This document shows, in pieces, positions 1 through 8,066 of a stretch of DNA of 64,000 bases (positions are counted from its first letter, which is position 1; the number at the start of each line of letters is the position of its first letter). This DNA is from Acidobacteriota bacterium (lineage in GTDB: Bacteria > Acidobacteriota > Vicinamibacteria > Vicinamibacterales > Fen-181). A model generated the notes under the pieces. It searched no databases and was not told the origin of the DNA. It saw nothing but the letters and a program-made list of their open reading frames with translations. Both the position numbers and the translations under genes were made by a program. The stretch covers positions 23,227 through 87,226 of the forward strand of contig PMZR01000136.1 of NCBI GenBank assembly GCA_003170135.1, in the 5' to 3' direction.

Positions 1-168
1 TCAACCGACAACAAGCTCGCCGTTGGCGTGCTCACGGACATCGCGAACGAGGAACGTGTACATGCCGGAGAGTTCCTGAGACTGCTCCGGGAACTTGCCC
101 CGGATGAGGAACGGTTCTATGCCGAGGGGGCTGCAGAAGTAGAGAAGGAACTCGTGAAGACGGTGTGA
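1..168 (+). CDS. C-terminal fragment of a ferritin-like (rubrerythrin-type) protein
   Basis: The reading frame is open from base 1 and ends at a TGA at 166-168, giving the last 55 residues of a protein whose start lies outside the window. The fragment contains NEERVHAGEF, the ExxH metal-ligand signature of a ferritin-like four-helix bundle, followed by an amphipathic acidic helix ending in KELVKTV. Small rubrerythrin-type proteins with this type of C-terminus bind a di-iron centre and are linked to peroxide or iron handling. The other helices and their ligands cannot be seen, so the exact subfamily is open. A second, complete ferritin-like gene lies at 18921-19430. Confidence 0.7.
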   Translation, partial: STDNKLAVGVLTDIANEERVHAGEFLRLLRELAPDEERFYAEGAAEVEKELVKTV

Positions 169-238
169 GGATTTTCAACGCCCGATAGAGCGCGTGCCGG
201 AGACGGCGCAGGCCCCGCTTGGTCCGCGTCGGACGCGA

Positions 239-1318
239 CTAGCGTTCCTGGCGGGGAGCGGTGACCCCGTCTTGCCAGGCCGGCCAGTGCCCGATCACGT
301 CCTGAACGAACACCGTTCCAACGCGCCAGACGTTGTCGATGGCCAGGCGATAGCCATCGTTGTCCGCCCTCATCTGCAGTGATACTGCCGGCTGTCCCGG
401 CTGCGGCTGATCGAAATTGCTTGCACCACGGAGCACCAGGACCCGCTGGCGATCGACCTTGCCAATCGAGGAGAGGCGCTCCAGGGTCGTGACGATCGCG
501 AAATCCTCTTCGTCGGTCATGCAATACCGGCCACTTCCACTGGTCCACCGGTCGACCCACCATCGGGCCCAATCGCTCAGGCGCGCTCCATGCCAGTACG
601 TCGCGCCTGCAAGACTGCTGCAGCTGAGGACGGAAGGCGCATGCGTGGCCGGTTCATTCCCGGTGTAGCGACCCGCATACGCTCGCGCCTTCTCAGTGTC
701 CAGCAGTGGCGTCGCAGCAGAAAGTGCGGCGGCACGCTTCACGAGCGCCGCGTTGAGGCGAACAGCCCCGGCGCCCCAGCCGTCTTCGCACCAGGGCTGG
801 GGGCAACCCTGCCTGAAGCGCGTGAACGGCCAGCCATCGGGAAGATCCGCAGGATGGATGGTGGCCGCAGAGTCCGCATCGACGACCCAGTCGGCCCATG
901 ACACCGACCCGAGAGTGGCCATGTACGGCGTCGTGCCAGCGAGCCCGGCTATCAGGAAGTAGGCTTTCGCAAGCTCGAGGTCCGGGTAAAGGCCCAGGGC
1001 CATCGTTGCGGCGGCGGAGGCGACCGGTCCCTCCCCGACAACAGCCAGGCACACTCCCGCTTCGTTGCACAGGACCGGCTGACTCAGGCCGGGCACCGCG
1101 AGTTTCCGGGTCAGGCGGTAACTGACGACCCAACGTTCGGCCTCACCCTTCCACTCACCTGACGGTTGCTGCCAGGCCGCCGCCACGACGATCATCACGC
1201 GGACAGGACTCACGGCGGCGGCGACGGGACGGAGGACAGCAGCGCACGGGACCATCGCGAGCAGGATACCGAGGCACCAGGTGACGCGGGCGCGCAACCT
1301 CGACGCATTTTTCAGCAT
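239..1318 (-). CDS. secreted purine nucleoside permease (NUP)-like protein
   Basis: A 359-residue protein with a basic start and a hydrophobic segment at about residues 11-35 (CLGILLAMVPCAAVL) that reads as a signal peptide. The body matches the purine nucleoside permease (NUP) family known from Candida and widespread in bacteria: an early VRVMIVVAAAW strand, the block FLIAGLAGTTPYMATLGSV and the following WADWVV. The fold is related to nucleoside phosphorylases, so the bacterial proteins may be exported enzymes or binding proteins rather than transporters. The ATG at 1318 has GGGAG four bases upstream. The small membrane protein at 1393-1620 lies just upstream on the same strand, but no joint function is evident. 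Confidence 0.7.
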   Translation of the reverse strand: MLKNASRLRARVTWCLGILLAMVPCAAVLRPVAAAVSPVRVMIVVAAAWQQPSGEWKGEAERWVVSYRLTRKLAVPGLSQPVLCNEAGVCLAVVGEGPVASAAATMALGLYPDLELAKAYFLIAGLAGTTPYMATLGSVSWADWVVDADSAATIHPADLPDGWPFTRFRQGCPQPWCEDGWGAGAVRLNAALVKRAAALSAATPLLDTEKARAYAGRYTGNEPATHAPSVLSCSSLAGATYWHGARLSDWARWWVDRWTSGSGRYCMTDEEDFAIVTTLERLSSIGKVDRQRVLVLRGASNFDQPQPGQPAVSLQMRADNDGYRLAIDNVWRVGTVFVQDVIGHWPAWQDGVTAPRQER

Positions 1319-1392
1319 GTCTCTCCCAGTTGTCGGGATCGTCCCGCTCGCTGCGCCACCCGCACCCCCTCACGCCGGCGTCACTGCCGCTC

Positions 1393-1620
1393 TCAGCGCG
1401 CGTGGTGAATGTCGCGCGTTGGCATGGGCGCTGCGTCCGCGGCGGTCTGTGGCGGCTGCGCTCGGCGCGCGTGATTTCGCCAGAACGCGAAGGCCGCTCC
1501 TCCGGCAAGCGCCGCCACAACCCACGGCCACCGGCGCGATTGCCGCCCTTCCAGAACCCGCTCGAGGTGCCGCCGGGTACTGTCAACGGCGGGATCGCCA
1601 TCAAAATAGTAATCGTCCAT
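1393..1620 (-). CDS. small single-pass membrane protein, unknown function
   Basis: A 75-residue protein with an acidic N-terminus (MDDYYFDGD), a basic stretch and one hydrophobic segment (WPWVVAALAGGAAFAFW, about residues 33-49), then a polar basic tail. The ATG at 1620 is preceded by AAGGA six bases upstream; a GTG directly before it is possible but poorly spaced. It is encoded 74 bp upstream of the NUP-like gene on the same strand. I recognise no family. The charge pattern suggests a cytoplasmic N-terminus anchored in the inner membrane. Confidence 0.5.
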   Translation of the reverse strand: MDDYYFDGDPAVDSTRRHLERVLEGRQSRRWPWVVAALAGGAAFAFWRNHARRAQPPQTAADAAPMPTRDIHHAR

Positions 1621-2074
1621 CACGGGTCCTTACGGCGACGGCTCAGGTGCTCGCGGTGCCGTCCGCCGGTACGGTTCCATCTCCGTTCAAGGTTACAACG
1701 ACCCGTCGAGGACTGCACCCGGAATCGAGCCGGGCCGGGCAGGCGAAGCTGCCGCTGTGAGCGCGACCAGAACGGTGGCGGGCGTATATTTTTGCGATTG
1801 CTGGCTCCCCTGCTTAGATGACGGCGACGAGAGGACCCCGGGACGTGCCGCGAGCTTCTCCTTCACGGGGATGTGCCCGGAACGTGAATCGTAAACCGCC
1901 GTTTCACGTTCCGTATCCCCGCTCTCGCGGCACGCCACGACCGGCAGCCTGGAGCAGCGTGAATGAGACCGGCAATCATATCTCCCGATCTTCCGATTGA
2001 TCTCTGGACGCTGGCGACCCCCGACAGGCGATCCGCCTCCGCCACGCTGGGCGAAATGAGCCGAAGCGGACCGT
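1621..2074. other. intergenic region, about 450 bp, no convincing gene
   Basis: No reading frame here has a good start with a ribosome-binding site and a recognisable product. It separates two minus-strand units and should hold the promoter of the small membrane protein and the 3' end of the carboxypeptidase-regulatory unit. The AT-rich spot around 1786-1796 is the best place for a minus-strand promoter, but I cannot assign clear -35 and -10 boxes. The only structured element is the hairpin at 1878-1913. Confidence 0.6.
1878..1913. repeat. perfect 11-bp inverted repeat (hairpin)
   Basis: CGGAACGTGAA at 1878-1888 is the exact reverse complement of the sequence at 1903-1913, with a 14-base spacer. 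It lies about 160 bp beyond the stop of the minus-strand gene that ends at 2075, so it could be a transcription terminator (though without a T-run), an RNA-stabilising hairpin or a protein-binding site. Confidence 0.6.
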
Positions 2075-3760
2075 CTATCGCGGGCGCCGCGCCAGCTTCA
2101 GATCGATCGTCTTCGCGTCGTCCTCCGACAATGTGACGGGAGTGGCCAGCGAGCGCAGCGTCTCGAGGAATTCCGGATCCTGCCATTCACTTCCATTCAC
2201 CGCCGGCAGGGCGACAACCAGATAATTCTCGGGCGGCAGTCCAGTGACTTTGAATCGACCGTCCTGGTTTGGCCGGCCGAGCTTGATGAAGCGTGAGGGG
2301 AACGTGCACTTCGACTGGTCGGCTGCGAAGACGATCACGCTGTAGCGGCCGGCCGGCTTGCCGTCCGCGTCAACGACGCTTCCGGCGATCGAGGGGTTGT
2401 GCGTCGTCAGGATGATCTGAACGTCGTTCACATCCCCCTTGTCGAAGTTGATGGGTTCGTCGGTGATGTCTTCGTCGCCGCGCTTAATCTGCTTTACGCT
2501 CCAGACGGGCGACGCGGTATCGACCTGGACTATTCGAAGACCCGTCTGGTTCCTGACTTCGAACGTCCAGTCGGCGCGGGTGTCGGAAGGCGATGGACCA
2601 CCGCCGACGGGGGAAGAATCGAAGCCGATCGGGCGGGGCTGTACGTGCACATCGCGCGGCGTTGGCGGCGCCGCTCCGCTGTCGTCGAAGACGACCTTGC
2701 CGCGCGCTGCGGTGCCCTCGCCGACCGGTATCACCAGGCCGGCCATATTCGCGCCGTCCGCGACGACAGGGAGCCAGCCGAACTCGGAAGCGCCGAGGTT
2801 ACCCGCGGCGCTGACCTGCTTTCCGAATGCCTGGATCGTGTAGCTGCCCGGCGGAACGCGACGGAACGTGAATGTGCCGTCAGAGCCCGCGAGTATTGTC
2901 GCGATCGCGAACGCCGGGCTGCCCAGCCGATCGCTGATGACCAGCCAGACGTTGGCTCCGCTGACCGGCTGTCCCTCACGCGTGACGACGCGTCCCTCGA
3001 TACCGGCGGTGCGGCCAGGCGTGAGGGCGAAGCTCACGTCGGCCACGTCCTGGCCGAAGCCGACGCGCACGGGCCGCGCCCCCGAAATATCAGCAGTGCC
3101 CGGATAGTAGGTCGGAATGAATCCGCCGAAGTCGTTTCGCTCACGCGCGTTGGCCGGCGCGGCGAAAGCCCCGCAGAACGCGGTCAGGTAGTAGTCACCC
3201 GGCTGCACGCCGAAGATCCGAAAATGGCCGCGGTCGTCGGTCAGTCTCGTTATCCCGCTGGTGGTCGCGGGCACCATCCGCTTCCGTCCTGCAACGAAGT
3301 CCAGCGAAGAGAGCTGTACGAGAATCCCCGGCGCCGGATCGCCAAACTCGTCGGTGAGCCGTCCTTCGATCGCTGCCGGCCGTCTGAGCGCGATGTCGGC
3401 CTTCTCGAACTTCTCGCCATTCCGCAGATCGATCGGCCTGCCGGGCTCGGGCGGACGGGTTTGCCCGAATTCCAGCCGCAGGTAGCCTTCGGCGCTCGCC
3501 GTCAGCTGATACCGGCCGGGCACGAGCCCCGTGAACTCGAAGCGGCCTTGCGCGTCCGGCTTCGCGGTTTTCGGAACCCTCATCACCTCCCAGGAGAGCA
3601 ACTCCACCACCGCTGTGCGAAGCGGCCGGCCGGTGTCAGCCGCGGTCACGAGTCCCACGATGGACGCGGTGGCCTTCGGCGCGTCCTGGGGCGTTTCCTG
3701 CGCTGCAACCGGAGCAGCCACCATCAGCACACAAGCGGCGAGAAGCATCTGGCGGCTCAT
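2075..3760 (-). CDS. secreted carboxypeptidase-regulatory (Cna-B-like) repeat protein
   Basis: A 561-residue protein starting at the ATG at 3760 (GAGGG seven bases upstream), which overlaps the TGA of the upstream gene by 4 bp (ATGA); a longer upstream frame is not needed. MSRQMLLAACVLMVAAPVAA is a Sec signal peptide. The mature part repeats carboxypeptidase-regulatory-like beta-sandwiches, each with a G-x-V-T/V start and PGRYQLTA-, PGDYYLTA- or PGSYTIQA-type strands. No catalytic peptidase domain is present. Such proteins are abundant in Acidobacteriota, probably at the cell surface, and are of unknown function. With the gene at 3757-5433, of the same architecture, it forms a coupled two-gene unit, apparently a tandem duplication. 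Confidence 0.8.
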   Translation of the reverse strand: MSRQMLLAACVLMVAAPVAAQETPQDAPKATASIVGLVTAADTGRPLRTAVVELLSWEVMRVPKTAKPDAQGRFEFTGLVPGRYQLTASAEGYLRLEFGQTRPPEPGRPIDLRNGEKFEKADIALRRPAAIEGRLTDEFGDPAPGILVQLSSLDFVAGRKRMVPATTSGITRLTDDRGHFRIFGVQPGDYYLTAFCGAFAAPANARERNDFGGFIPTYYPGTADISGARPVRVGFGQDVADVSFALTPGRTAGIEGRVVTREGQPVSGANVWLVISDRLGSPAFAIATILAGSDGTFTFRRVPPGSYTIQAFGKQVSAAGNLGASEFGWLPVVADGANMAGLVIPVGEGTAARGKVVFDDSGAAPPTPRDVHVQPRPIGFDSSPVGGGPSPSDTRADWTFEVRNQTGLRIVQVDTASPVWSVKQIKRGDEDITDEPINFDKGDVNDVQIILTTHNPSIAGSVVDADGKPAGRYSVIVFAADQSKCTFPSRFIKLGRPNQDGRFKVTGLPPENYLVVALPAVNGSEWQDPEFLETLRSLATPVTLSEDDAKTIDLKLARRPR

Positions 3761-5433
3761 AACAGTTCCCTCAACGTCAAGGTGACGGTCTGCTTGTCGT
3801 GCTTCGCGATCGACAGCGGCGACGCAATGGCTCGAAGCTGCCTCAACACGTCGGGATCGGTCCACGCGTTCTCGTCGAGGTACTCGAGTGCGCAGACAAG
3901 ATAATTGCCGGGAAGCAGGCTGCCGAACGCGAACGTCCCGTCTGGTGCCGTGAGCGCAGTGGCGATGAACCGCGATTGCGTGGTCCACTGGTGCGTATCT
4001 TCAGGAAACACCACCACGCGCACTCGCGCGGCCGCTCGATTCCGGGCGGTGCGGACGGTTCCGGACAGACGGCCGGCCGCGCCGGTGATGACGATACGAA
4101 GGGGCACTGCGCCCGCAGTCACCCTGAAATCGGTCGCCGCGTCGATGATGTCGCGATCGCCGAGCCAGACGTTCGTCAGCGCCCAGCCATCAGGTAATCC
4201 CGTGATGCGGAAGATCCGCGGGCCGAACAGACTACTGAACATGAAAGCGCCATTCGCGGCCACCGGCGCGCGAGGCACGGACGGCGCACCTGTCGGGTTC
4301 GGGTTTGGGAGTTCGAACTCGGCAGGGGTCGCCACTACCCGTACCGCGCTCACCGGCGGGCCTGCTGCCCCGCCCTCGATGTCGATTCGGCCCTCGATCG
4401 TAGCGCCTCTAGCGGTCGTGAGCGTGAGGTTGGTCACATCGGCGCCGCCGGATACGGTCAACCGCATCGCCGCGAACTCGGGATCAGCGCCAGCGGCGGG
4501 CAGCGCGCTCGCCATCAGCCAGTAGTCGCCGGGCGGCACGGCCCGGAACGTAAAGGTGTTGTCGGATGGCAGCAGGGATCCGCGCACTTCGTCGGGGGGC
4601 GCGCCGAGCGCCTGCATTCGCATCGTCGCTGTTGCGGCGTTCCCGGACGAGGCGAGAATGCGACCGGACACGCGCGCCAGCGGCACCGTGGCGATCACGA
4701 AATCGACGCCGCTCACATCGCGGCCCACCGCGAGAGTCACCTGGCGCGCCTCGCCCGCGTTCGCTGTGCCGGGATAATACGTGCGGGCCAGCCCCGGAGG
4801 GCGCGGTCCGGGCGCCTCACGCTGGGTAAGCGCGCGCATGGGATCGGGAGCGGCCTCGACGTAGTAATCCCCTGCCGGCAGACTGTGCACGCGGAAGCGG
4901 CCGAGATCATCAGTGACGTCCTGCCTGACCGCCACCGGTCTTCGTCCGTACGGCCCGTAGCCAAGGCGCGAGGCCGAAACGATCAGGTTGGCGACGGGCT
5001 CGCCCTCCTCGTCGACCACTCGTCCCTCGATCGCGGCGCCGCGCGTCAACGCGATATCAGCAGTTGCGGTTTGTCCTGTCTTCAACTCGATCGGACTGCC
5101 GGGGTCCATAGCGTGGCGGGCGCCGTAGGCGAGCGTGACGAACCCCGGCTTGTCGGCCCTCACGTGGTACGTCCCGGCCGGCAGGCGTTCGAAGCGGTAA
5201 CGGCCATCCGTGTCCGTGTTCTCAATCCGCGGTTCCGCGAGCACGTCGGACTCGAGCGTGACGCGGCCGCGACGGACCAGGCTGAGAGGGACGCCGGCGA
5301 CAGTCACGCGTCCTGCTATGACGGCTGAACCTTCCGGCGCGGTCGGTGGCCCGCCGCGCCCGTTCTTTTCGAAGGCGAGCGGAACGGAAGCGAGGATGAG
5401 GAGCAATACGATCGCCGACATGCCTCTTTGCAC
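3757..5433 (-). CDS. secreted carboxypeptidase-regulatory (Cna-B-like) repeat protein
   Basis: A 558-residue paralogue of its downstream neighbour. I prefer the GTG start at 5433 because GGAG lies seven bases upstream; the ATG at 5421 has its purine run too close. The N-terminal MSAIVLLLILASVPLAF stretch is a signal peptide or anchor. The mature protein has several carboxypeptidase-regulatory-like domains with strands such as LPAGTYHVRADKPGFVTL and LPAGDYYVEA. No enzyme motif is visible. Its TGA overlaps the ATG of the next gene, so the two are translationally coupled, suggesting co-export or a shared surface structure. Confidence 0.8.
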   Translation of the reverse strand: MQRGMSAIVLLLILASVPLAFEKNGRGGPPTAPEGSAVIAGRVTVAGVPLSLVRRGRVTLESDVLAEPRIENTDTDGRYRFERLPAGTYHVRADKPGFVTLAYGARHAMDPGSPIELKTGQTATADIALTRGAAIEGRVVDEEGEPVANLIVSASRLGYGPYGRRPVAVRQDVTDDLGRFRVHSLPAGDYYVEAAPDPMRALTQREAPGPRPPGLARTYYPGTANAGEARQVTLAVGRDVSGVDFVIATVPLARVSGRILASSGNAATATMRMQALGAPPDEVRGSLLPSDNTFTFRAVPPGDYWLMASALPAAGADPEFAAMRLTVSGGADVTNLTLTTARGATIEGRIDIEGGAAGPPVSAVRVVATPAEFELPNPNPTGAPSVPRAPVAANGAFMFSSLFGPRIFRITGLPDGWALTNVWLGDRDIIDAATDFRVTAGAVPLRIVITGAAGRLSGTVRTARNRAAARVRVVVFPEDTHQWTTQSRFIATALTAPDGTFAFGSLLPGNYLVCALEYLDENAWTDPDVLRQLRAIASPLSIAKHDKQTVTLTLRELL

Positions 5434-5481
5434 GTTCAGGCTCCGTTCCGAGATACTACCAGCAGTGAGGGCTCTCCGGTC

Positions 5482-5859
5482 CTACCAGCCTTTTCGTCGG
5501 AGGCCGCGCACCTGGTCGAAGTGCTCGTCGCGACTGAGAACGGGGAGGTGGTGCTGCAGTGCAAGGGCGGCAATCCAGGCATCGTTGGCGGGAATCGGGC
5601 GCCCAGCCGCCTTGAGCGCGATACGCAGGTCGGCATAGACCGTGGCCGTTTCGTCCGTCACGTCGAGGACGTCGAAGTGCGACAGGTGCGTCTGCATCCA
5701 CCGCTGGTAGGTCGCGCGATGGCGCGACCCGAACACGCCGTAGCGGAACTCGCCCAGCACGATCACGGGGATCGCCGCCCGCGGCGCCCGTCGCAGGATG
5801 GCGCCCACAACGGCGTCTCCGTCCACGAAAGCGGATAGCGCGTTGGTATCGAGGATCAC
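5482..5859 (-). CDS. vapC: VapC-type PIN-domain ribonuclease toxin
   Basis: A 125-residue PIN-domain protein starting at a GTG (5859) that overlaps the antitoxin stop by 4 bp (GTGA). The first acidic residue is in ILDTNALSAF near the N-terminus, a Glu follows in VLGEFRYG, and the C-terminal acids are in PANDAWIAALA and SRDEHF. These match the Asp-Glu-Asp-Asp Mg2+ site of VapC RNases, which cleave tRNA or rRNA when free of antitoxin. Length is normal and no active-site residue is missing, so it should be functional. The cognate antitoxin is encoded immediately upstream. Confidence 0.9.
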   Translation of the reverse strand: MILDTNALSAFVDGDAVVGAILRRAPRAAIPVIVLGEFRYGVFGSRHRATYQRWMQTHLSHFDVLDVTDETATVYADLRIALKAAGRPIPANDAWIAALALQHHLPVLSRDEHFDQVRGLRRKGW

Positions 5860-6116
5860 GCCCGGTCCTCGGGTTCGATGACCTCGAACACCTCGTCGAT
5901 GCTCGCCTGGATGCGCCCGGTCTCCCGGTGCAGGCGGCGCAACGTCCCGAAGCCCTGCATCCACGTGGGCTCGTCCGGCGGCCCCGCGCCCGCTCTGGCC
6001 GCGAGCTTCTCCTGCAGCGCCTCGGCCACGAGCGCCTTCAATGACTGGCCGCGTTCGGCCGCTCTCGACTTGGCCCTTCGAAACAGCGCGTCCGGGATTT
6101 CGATGGTGGTCTTCAC
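5856..6116 (-). CDS. vapB: VapB-type ribbon-helix-helix antitoxin
   Basis: An 86-residue protein beginning MKTTIEIPDALFRRAK, a short beta strand plus helix typical of ribbon-helix-helix DNA-binding antitoxins. The second helix contains GQSLKALVAEALQEKL, and the C-terminal 35 residues are acidic and likely wrap around the toxin. It should repress its own operon and neutralise the PIN RNase encoded next, whose GTG start overlaps its TGA. The region just upstream of the ATG (about 6117-6135) contains the AT-rich palindrome-like ATATTACCGTATTTACGGT, a plausible operator. Confidence 0.88.
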   Translation of the reverse strand: MKTTIEIPDALFRRAKSRAAERGQSLKALVAEALQEKLAARAGAGPPDEPTWMQGFGTLRRLHRETGRIQASIDEVFEVIEPEDRA

Positions 6117-6207
6117 GGAACCATATTACCGTATTTACGGTGCTGCGGACGCGGCAGCCTGGCCGACACCGTCCAGCGCGGGTGGAGGGCTGTATTTCCG
6201 CGACCGC

Positions 6208-6223
6208 CAGGACTGAAGTCCTG
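6208..6223. repeat. hairpin with TGAA loop
   Basis: CAGGAC and GTCCTG flank the tetraloop TGAA, giving a perfect 6-bp stem just beyond the stop of the minus-strand TldD-family gene that ends at 6241. The same architecture (GC-rich arms around TGAA) occurs at 13853-13872 and 13902-13921. It may act as a terminator or RNA-processing signal. Confidence 0.55.
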
Positions 6224-6240
6224 CGCCACGATCTCCTCCG

Positions 6241-8055
6241 CTATTTCTTCAGCGGCGACGCCACGACGGGCGGTTTCAGCGGCACGTCCTTCCCGCGCTG
6301 GATCTCGAGTTCCTCGAACAACAGGTTCGGCACGACGAGCGAGAGGATCGGCGACTGCATGCTCATGGGCATCGAGACCGCCAGGCTCATCCCGGCCGAG
6401 GGGTAACAGGTGTAGAGCGTGCGTTCCCGCGACGCCTCGGCAATGGTCCGGTAGGAGGTGAACTGCACGTTGGCAAAATTGAGGCCGCGCACCGGCTGCT
6501 CGGTCCCGTCCGGCAGCACCTTCACCACGCGCGCAAGCGGCGGTCCGACCCGCGGTGCGCCGGGCATGCCGCCCACCATCAACATCGAGAACATGCTCTC
6601 CATGTCGTCCATGTCGATCTCGTCGTAGCTCGACATCTGCAGTTCGCCGGAATCGACGACCGCGCGGACGATGTAGCCGAAGGGCCGGCCCTGCGCCTTC
6701 AGCAGCTCGAGGTACTTGCCCTTCAGATCGGCGGCGGGCACGCCGCGCGCGCTCTCCATCTGGAACACGGCCGCCTGCGCGCCGCCACCGCGCTCGTGGC
6801 CGTTCGACTGCAGCAGGCGCTTCTGGGGCGTGCGGCCGGTCAGAAGCGTCATGAGCCGGCCATCCTGCACCAGCGGGACGTCCTTCGCGCGCACGCCGTC
6901 CTCGTCCACCACGTAGGACGCGGGCACGGGCGCGTCGCCGAACCGCTGGAGCGACGGCGTGTCGGCCACCGAGAACCCCTCGGGCAGCACGCGCGCGCCG
7001 ATGCGCGTCAGGAACGGCGACAGCGGCAGGCGCGACATCGCCGCGCCCGCCGGGCCGTCCATCTCGGGCGCACGCTGGCTGAGAAAGAGCGGAACCAGCG
7101 TCTGCGCCAGAAGCACCGACGCCGCCTGTCCTTCCACGAGCACCGGCCCGGTGAAGTCCTCGCCGATCGGCGCGGTGCGCAGCGACGTCAGCCGGGCCGC
7201 GAGGTCCTGCGCACGGGCGAGCAACTCGGACGCCGCCGGCAGGTCCTTCACGCTGCGCGCCGTGACCGCAAACGAATCGCGCAGCACCATGCCATCGTCG
7301 GCCTGCGTGTCGGCCGCCACCCGCAACGACGCCGAGGCGAACGGCTCGACGACCTTGAATCCCTCGCTGTTCAGGTAGTACCGGATGCCCCGGCTCTCCG
7401 ACAGCGAGGCCTCCGACGAGTTCAGATCCGGATACGCGAGGAACACCGCCGAAATGCGGCGCAGGTCGTCGGTCCACGCACTGCCGGCGAGCGGCGGCGG
7501 GGCAAAGGGCGCCGGCAACATCGTCTCGGTCGGCGTCTCCTTCGAGAAGTCGGGAATCGGCTCCGGGTCGGCGACGTGGCTCTCGGCCGCGGCCTTCTTC
7601 TTCGACAGCGACTGCACGGCGTGCTTGTAGGCGATGTCGGTCGCCAGCCACATCTGGCGCCGCATCACGTCGTAATCGTCGTCCAGCGGGACGGCCAGCA
7701 TGTACTGCGCGTAGACCGGCAGGATGCCGGGATCGCTGTCGAAGCCGCCGAAGAACCGCGAGCTGTCGAACGTGTAATCGCCCACGCGGACCTCGACCCG
7801 GAGCATCCGGCCACGCCCCGTCGAGTCGTCGACCAGGGCGCCGAGCTTGGTGAGGAGGCGCATCGACGCCGTGTCTTCGATCGCGTAGGCGATGTAGTAG
7901 GGCGGTGGCTCGTCCTTCAACCGGAGGCCGTCCATCGCGCGTTTCATTTCGTCCTGCATCGCCTGGAGAATCAGCGGCGGCTGCTGGGCGTGCGGACCCG
8001 GCGCAAACGAAAGGCTCGCCGCGAGCAGGAGCGTGGTCGCAAACACTCTTCGCAT
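6241..8055 (-). CDS. exported TldD/PmbA-family protein lacking the zinc motif
   Basis: About 604 residues from the ATG at 8055, which has GGAGG five bases upstream; an ATG at 8067 that overlaps the previous stop (TGATG) is the alternative. MRRVFATTLLLAASLSFA is a Sec signal peptide, whereas TldD and PmbA of E. coli are cytosolic. The body follows the TldD/PmbA pattern (PPYYIAYAIEDTASM near the start, a Ser/Gly-rich C-terminal half), but where TldD proteins carry HExxxH this one reads LLAQTLVPLF, so it probably cannot bind zinc. It is co-transcribed with a paralogue that keeps the motif. By analogy with the TldD-TldE heterodimer, it may be the non-catalytic partner. Confidence 0.78.
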   Translation of the reverse strand: MRRVFATTLLLAASLSFAPGPHAQQPPLILQAMQDEMKRAMDGLRLKDEPPPYYIAYAIEDTASMRLLTKLGALVDDSTGRGRMLRVEVRVGDYTFDSSRFFGGFDSDPGILPVYAQYMLAVPLDDDYDVMRRQMWLATDIAYKHAVQSLSKKKAAAESHVADPEPIPDFSKETPTETMLPAPFAPPPLAGSAWTDDLRRISAVFLAYPDLNSSEASLSESRGIRYYLNSEGFKVVEPFASASLRVAADTQADDGMVLRDSFAVTARSVKDLPAASELLARAQDLAARLTSLRTAPIGEDFTGPVLVEGQAASVLLAQTLVPLFLSQRAPEMDGPAGAAMSRLPLSPFLTRIGARVLPEGFSVADTPSLQRFGDAPVPASYVVDEDGVRAKDVPLVQDGRLMTLLTGRTPQKRLLQSNGHERGGGAQAAVFQMESARGVPAADLKGKYLELLKAQGRPFGYIVRAVVDSGELQMSSYDEIDMDDMESMFSMLMVGGMPGAPRVGPPLARVVKVLPDGTEQPVRGLNFANVQFTSYRTIAEASRERTLYTCYPSAGMSLAVSMPMSMQSPILSLVVPNLLFEELEIQRGKDVPLKPPVVASPLKK

Positions 8056-8066
8056 GGCGCCCTCCA

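Noticed and set aside
1711..1745. GC-rich T-arm-like sequence suggesting a minus-strand tRNA
   Set aside because: No matching acceptor or anticodon stem can be folded around it.
2399..3904. 501-codon plus-strand frame across the carboxypeptidase-regulatory genes
   Set aside because: Antisense to two proteins with signal peptides and repeated domains; no motif or ribosome-binding site.
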